A stretch of 64,000 nucleotides of DNA from Portulaca oleracea. Lineage: Eukaryota > Streptophyta > Magnoliopsida > Caryophyllales > Portulacaceae. A program made the translations under genes and the position numbers. The DNA is taken from contig CM055870.1 of the NCBI GenBank assembly GCA_029582165.1, forward strand, positions 14,800,832 to 14,864,831. Reading direction: 5' to 3'. Below are positions 59,286 to 64,000 of this stretch, one piece after another (within the stretch, counting starts at the first letter, position 1; each line of letters starts with the position of its first letter). Under the pieces are notes generated by a model. It saw nothing but the letters and a program-made list of their open reading frames with translations. It was not told the origin of the DNA and ran no database searches.

Positions 59286-59761
59286 TAAGTAAATTGAAAT
59301 TTATTTCACAATAAGCTCTCAATAACTTATGTCAATAAGTTGAGAACATGATGTTGGAGGAAGTTCAACAACAAAATAGAATAAGTAAATATAAGAAAAT
59401 AAATTTTTAAAAAAAGGTTGAGTCAAAATAAGTTGAAAATAAGAGTTGAATTCTATCAAAAAAAAAAAAGAAAATAAGAGTTGAAAAGAGTTGGCACATA
59501 TTAATTAAGCAACAGTAAAATAGAATGGAAACTAACCAAATAAAAATCCCATGATGTCTCTGTATCGTATGAATCTGTGGCCTTGGATGAAGTGGAAGCC
59601 AGCCAAGAGCCAATTTGCATAGGCAACGAAAAGTGCACCAAGAAACATGGTAGGGATGCCCCATGCCCATCCCAGTGGCACCATTATTAGGTTTGAATAG
59701 CTCAATATAAATCCACAGTTGAAGCTTGTCACCACCATCAAACCAACCTGCTTCCACCCAT

Positions 59762-60579
59762 CTGCATGCTTCCAACTCAAGTTACTCAACTATATAATTA
59801 ATAAATATGTCGTGAAAAGTTAAAACACGCTAAATGCAATTAATTGGGTTATTTCTCTAAAAAAAATCCGGATCAACTTTCCAAAGATATTAGAAAGTAT
59901 TCTAAAATTATCCAATCTCTTTACCGTACAACTATTTGTTTCTAATTGTATTAGATATCATTTAGGTTTCCTTTTAGATATCTAATTGGAGTGGCATCAA
60001 GTAGGTTTAGACGTAGTTCCTAAATAGAGAGTTAATTCACCTTGTTTGGAAAACCAAGATATGGGGGCACCTCCTACTGGAGGAGGTTTATGTATTCAGA
60101 AAGTAAGTAACTTGTCTTGGTGCTGATTGCAGGGTGATTGTGATATCTACCAATAGTGGATTTGTTAGCCCCAAATGGCTTTTCCGGATTTGGGTTTTCA
60201 TGTGAAGTTCTTCTCCCATTTACTCTTATTATTTTTCTTGATATCAATAGTTATCTTATTTCAGTTCCGCTCATTTAGTTTCATATATACCCAAAAGATG
60301 ACATGATTTGTAGTAGATATGAAAAGTGTTCGATGGGCCCGTTGTTACACCATCAAAATTAGGAAAATTTGTCACCAAATGAGGGACAGGGAAATGACTT
60401 TTTCTGAAAAAGTTCTTTCCAGGATTCTACCAAAAACACCTTAATTTATCGTTGTTGGTATATAATATATGTTTGCCCCCAATGAGATTTTTAAATTCTT
60501 GAGTCTGTTATAAAATTTGTACAAACATCCTACATATAAATAAGAATTAAGACATGGGACACTGGATGATGAAACTAAC
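59762..60579 (-). other. Enlarged intron 1 of permease copy 2
   Basis: 818 bp against 129 bp in copy 1. It contains sequence not seen in copy 1 (for example CACCTCCTACTGGAGGAGG near 60069, an imperfect inverted word), probably an inserted repeat, but I could not define its ends. Confidence 0.5.
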
Positions 60580-60750
60580 CTGTGCCAGTAATGTGAGCAG
60601 AAGCTGGAGTTGCTTTTGGTCTGGGAAGTTGATCCTCTGATCCATTAATGAAGCCTGATTCTATGTTCATTGCTTGTGAAGGGCTCATTTGGTCTTTAGC
60701 TTCCATGGCTAACTGCAGCTTCCAAACCAAAGAAAATTCAATAGCTCTAA

Positions 60751-60759
60751 TTTATAGCA
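60751..60759 (-). promoter_or_regulatory. TATA box of permease copy 2
   Basis: Minus-strand CTATAAATT lies about 45 bases upstream of the start codon at 60706, matching the position of the TATA element in copy 1. Confidence 0.5.
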
Positions 60760-61064
60760 GTGCAAGCAAATTAACCAACCCAGTAGCATTACTTAAGTGG
60801 GGTCCAAGAAATTCAACCACTCACCCACTACGTAGTGTACCATAAATATACATGCAAATTGAAGTAGTTAGTTAAGGTATATGATTGAAAAGTATTTCAC
60901 ATGCTCAGTTGTGGGAACTGATCGACGGAGCGCACGATATCTTTGGCCATACTTATAGGACAATTAGATGCATGTCAGTTGATTGAATTAATTACTTATT
61001 AGACTTTTATTCTTAAAATCAATTTTTGAATTGATTTTTTTTACTTAATTGTTTAGATTAGTTA

Positions 61065-61330
61065 GGCCCCGTTCTTTTATACGGTTGGTTGCGGTGTGGT
61101 AATTGTGCAGTGCAGTGAAATTCGAAAACGTGTGGTGAATTGTGGTGAATCGTGGTGAGAATTATGGTAAGTGGGATATGTGAGTAGAGAGAATGTGAAA
61201 AGTGAGGAGATACGTTGCTAATGATTAACGTGGTATGGTATGCTGAAGTGTGGTGAAATGTAGTAGAAATTAAAGAGTTGCGGTATAGTGTAGTACCACA
61301 GCACAATCTACTACATAAAAGAACGAGACC
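61065..61330. mobile_element. Tourist-like MITE, TSD TTA
   Basis: GGCCCCGTTCTTTTAT at the left and, reversed, GGTCTCGTTCTTTTATG at the right form terminal repeats, with TTA at 61062-61064 and 61331-61333. 266 bp, rich in GTGGTGAAT words. It sits about 350 bases upstream of permease copy 2. Confidence 0.8.
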
Positions 61331-62054
61331 TTATTTGTAATTAAAAAAAAAATCTGATAAAAGTAGTTGATTGTAAATGGCAAGTTCATGAATTTCCATC
61401 TATACCCATACGAATACCATAGTTTTCGTTGCATTCTTACCATAGTACGTAGTTATACGATTATTCAAAATCATCTCTATTTTCTATTTAATATTTTTTA
61501 AAAATTTCGGTGTTAAAAGATTTTCATATATCATATATCATAAATGTGTGTGTAACTAGTAATAAGATGAACAACTTGTTAACTTCACCAAAAAAATCAT
61601 AGTAGAGTTTAATTGGACATAGCAACAATCACAATATAATGTAACCTTTGTAAAATTGATATAAGTTTTATAACAATATGGGGTTACAATGAAAAGATAA
61701 AAGCTAGCTAAATCAAAAATTTTACTCAAACTTCTTTATAAAATATAATATTTTTTTTACCAAACATTATTTCAACAAGGTCAAATTAGGGCAAAAATAA
61801 CCCAAACCGAGATTTTCGAGGCCAAAAAGTTTATGCCAATCACTTCCTTTACATTAGGGAGAATTTGAAACAATCACCTGACCTTTAATTTGAGGATATT
61901 GGATGAGAATATACTATATGTTTCCTTTGACGTAAATAGTATGATTTAATTAGAAGGTATTACTTTTACATATTTTACCAATTGTTGAACTTTATTGAAA
62001 AATTGAAATCTAATAAACCAAACTATATGTCCATTTTGTTATGGGGAAGTAATT
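61331..62054. other. Gene-free stretch
   Basis: AT-rich DNA with no gene or recognised repeat. Confidence 0.5.
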
Positions 62055-62292
62055 TGTTAACCGGATGTTGTGGTTAATTGTCGGTGCAAGTTGTAAATAT
62101 TGGGTGAGCTGTCATGCACTTTGTTAAGCTGGCAGAAATAGGATATAAATGTAATTTCGTACATCATACATGATATGAATAATATCACATATATTCTCTC
62201 TCTTCTTATCAGTCTCTTTGTTTCCCTTTCTTTCCCTCTGTTTTCCCTTCTTTCCTTTCTGTTTTGTTGTGTTCTTCAAGAACACTGCAACA
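62055..62292 (+). repeat. 5' LTR of a Ty3/Gypsy element
   Basis: The right boundary is firm: CTGCAACA at 62292, then the primer site. The left boundary is uncertain (TGTT at 62037, 62055 or 62067). A short LTR of about 225-255 bp. A long T/C-rich leader precedes the end. Confidence 0.6.
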
Positions 62293-62294
62293 CT

Positions 62295-62306
62295 TGGTAT
62301 CAGAGC
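62295..62306 (+). other. Primer binding site (tRNA-iMet type)
   Basis: TGGTATCAGAGC two bases after the LTR end. Confidence 0.9.
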
Positions 62307-62370
62307 ACGATCTGGCAATTGAATCGAATTCAAACTGGGTGTGATAACAAGAAGCAAGCAGGCAGAAACA

Positions 62371-63742
62371 ATGGCGACCATGGAGGATATGATGAAATCT
62401 ATGATGGCTAAATTGGACGATCAGACCAAAAAATATGACAAATTGGCGAGTCGATTGGAATCTTTGGAAAATGAAAGAAGCCTCAGCAGTTCATCCGGAG
62501 GATCAGGATCTGTTAGAATTCGTAGATCAAACAGTCCTGAGAGGGAAGAACGTAGTTCTGGTAAGAACTCTCTTCATTTCAACCTTAGAGTTAAATTTCC
62601 TGTGTGTTGATGGGACCAATGCTAGAATCTGGATCAAGAAATGTGTAAAATACTTCACTCTATACAAAATACCTGCGGATCAGAGGGTAGACCTAGCCAC
62701 AATGTATTTGCAAGGCAAGGCCGAGGTCTGGTATAGGAGTTATTCATTGTCTAGGAGACATATCGAATGGGAAGATCTTGTAGTGGATATATGTGCCAGA
62801 TTCAATGACGATTTCGGCCCTAAAACCGTTGAGGAATTTAACAAGCTAAGTTGCAACAAACTGGTGATCTTGATGAATACATTGATAAATTTGAGGAACT
62901 TATGGCGTTGTTGTTAATTCAGAATTCGATGCTACCCGAGTCACATTTTCTAGATAGCTGTGTGGAGGGCCTACAACCACACCTCAAATCTTTTGTGCGA
63001 GCTTTTAGACCTCTATCTCTGGCCCAAGAAATTGAGTACGCGAGGTGCCAAGATGAGACTGTCAAGGCTCTCACGGAAGGGGACAAATAGAGTAGATCCG
63101 TTGCTAGAGTTCCGCCGGTTCAGAAAGGAATTTTACCTACACCCCAGCGATCAGGGACTCCATTTCAGCCCAAATTCACACCCCAAAGCTCTCTTGGCAC
63201 CACCAGGCCGCAACCTAGGTTCATTCCAGCGGCAGTTTGAGCTGAGAAAATGGCGAAAGGGTTATGTTACTACTGTGACAAGCCATTTGAGAGGGGACAT
63301 GTCTGCACCAATAAGAATACCCAATTGTTTCTTGTAGAGGTGCCAGGGGTAGTTGACGTGCCAATCGGTGACCAAATTGAAGAGATACAGTCTGTAGATT
63401 GTGGATTAGAGACCAATGATGATCAAACCACCCCTCACATTTCAGTGAATGCTTTGAATGGAATTCAGGGGTACCAAACTATGCGAGTTGTTGCCACGGT
63501 TGGAAGCAGGCCTATACATGTCCTCATCGATTCGGGAAGCACCCATAACTTCTTGGATGCATCATTAGCAAAGAAGTTAGGCTATTCTTTTGAGCCTATT
63601 GAATCACAGGCAGTGACCGTGGCCGATGGCCGTAATTTGAGTTGCACGCACATTTGCAGAGGCTTCAAATGGAAGCTACAAGGGGAGATGTTCCAAGCTG
63701 ACATGATGTTGATTCCATTGGGTGTGTGTGATGCAGTGCTTG
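62371..63742 (+). pseudogene. Ty3/Gypsy gag-protease pseudogene, truncated by a Copia insertion
   Basis: From the ATG at 62371: a helical start (MATMEDMMKSMMAKLDD) and a serine-rich linker, then the gag core (VFDGTNARIWIKKC-type, YLQGKAEVWYRSY, RFNDDFGPKTVEEFNKL) after a frameshift near 62590. A second shift near 62870 leads to LDEYIDKFEELMALLL and LRPLSLAQEIEYAR-like sequence. Stops lie at 63088 and before 63250. The knuckle CYYCDKPFERGHVC and protease VLIDSGSTHNFLD (catalytic D, about 63530) follow. The frame ends at GVCDAVL, where the family continues with GIQWL, because a Copia LTR has inserted. Confidence 0.85.
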
Positions 63743-63959
63743 TGTGAAAACTAAGGGAAGAGATTTTGTTACTGGAAGGAAATCTGTATTATTGGAGAGA
63801 GATGCAAAAGAAAGATACAACCTAGGCTATTTATAGAACAAAAATAAACTATAACAAATCTTGATAACTAATTCTTGCTTCTTGATCCGAGTTGTTGATA
63901 CACCTAATACTACTGCTGTTAGCTGTTGCTGCTGTTGGTTCACAGTAACTAACTTCACA
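63743..63959 (-). repeat. 3' LTR of a short-LTR Copia element, minus strand
   Basis: Minus-strand TGTGAAGTTAG to TTAGTTTTCACA, 217 bp, with a TATAAATAG box (about 63821). It is preceded on the minus strand by a long G run. It interrupts the Gypsy protease frame; the rest of the element lies beyond the window. The call of Copia is by LTR size and the tract; TRIM is an alternative. Confidence 0.65.
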
Positions 63960-63973
63960 TCCCCCCCCCCCCT
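63960..63973 (-). other. Polypurine tract
   Basis: A run of about 12-13 G on the minus strand directly before the 3' LTR start, in the position of a plus-strand primer. Confidence 0.6.
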
Positions 63974-64000
63974 CTTGAAACCCCTAGAATTTATCCAAAA

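Larger units (their letters stand above)
39090..60706 (-). pseudogene. ProT-like amino-acid permease, copy 2, transposon-expanded, probably non-functional
   Basis: All eight exons of copy 1 have counterparts on the minus strand: 60580-60706, 59537-59761, 58898-58992, 56835-57021, 56610-56734, 40826-41044, 39346-39576, 39090-39239. Spliced, they would give 452 aa from MEAKDQMSP to YNLFADI with no stop inside. Exon sizes equal copy 1 except exon 1 (+3) and exon 6 (+3). Introns are greatly enlarged: 818, 544, 1876, 100, 15565, 1249 and 106 bp. Two splice sites are abnormal. Intron 4 has a GC donor (GATG|GCAAGT), which is tolerated in plants. Exon 5 ends ATACAA|CTGTAT where copy 1 has ATACAG|GTAAAA, so the normal donor is gone; the nearest GT two bases later would shift the frame. 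Residues also differ at conserved places (for example W to G in YHLTW). It may still be transcribed. Confidence 0.75.

Overview
This window is plant nuclear DNA, almost certainly from a eudicot. It is AT-rich, with GT-AG introns, plant Copia, Ty3/Gypsy and LINE retrotransposons, and MITEs of several superfamilies. I could not identify the species. Only one host gene family is present: two same-strand (minus) paralogues of a ProT-like (proline/betaine/GABA) amino-acid permease of the AAAP family. Copy 1 (20285-22428) is compact and looks intact: 8 exons, 450 aa. Copy 2 (39090-60706) keeps all eight exons with nearly identical lengths, but its locus is stretched about tenfold by transposons in its introns. 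It also has a GC donor in intron 4 and no usable GT at the normal intron 5 donor, so it is probably a pseudogene.

Layout. 1-6339: tandem array of a gag-only Copia derivative (part-LTR-internal-LTR-part). 6340-9373: broken LTRs, a gag start and a CACTA-like fragment. 9870-15660: complete non-autonomous LTR element (LARD-like), 5-bp TSD GTTAG, no coding core. 17987-19850: extremely AT-rich foldback-like tract and a dispersed repeat. 20285-22480: permease copy 1. 22480-29100: gene-free DNA with a 600-bp foldback MITE and an unusual minisatellite built on ATGAGCAT with a 264-bp higher-order period. 29122-32816: a second tandem array (LTR-internal-LTR-internal-LTR) of another Copia family. 32822-38150: decayed Gypsy and LINE pieces.

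39090-60706: permease copy 2. Its intron 5 is about 15.6 kb and is a four-layer nest. A Copia solo LTR (TSD CGGTT) is interrupted by a LINE. The LINE is in turn interrupted by a 3.4-kb Gypsy-like solo LTR (TSD TTTGG) and by a full-length Copia element (TSD TCAAC). Intron 3 holds a CACTA-type MITE carrying a second member of its own family, which carries a Stowaway MITE. 61065-61330 is a Tourist-like MITE. 62055-63742 is the 5' part of a Ty3/Gypsy element, cut at its protease by a short-LTR Copia element that runs off the window.

No retroelement here has an open gag-pol; most carry stops or frameshifts. The interest lies in structure: recent tandem duplication of defective elements that share the same stop codons, nested insertions datable by TSDs, palindrome-bearing LTRs, and a strongly patterned minisatellite. 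All calls rest on reading and translating the sequence by eye; no alignment or database search was possible.
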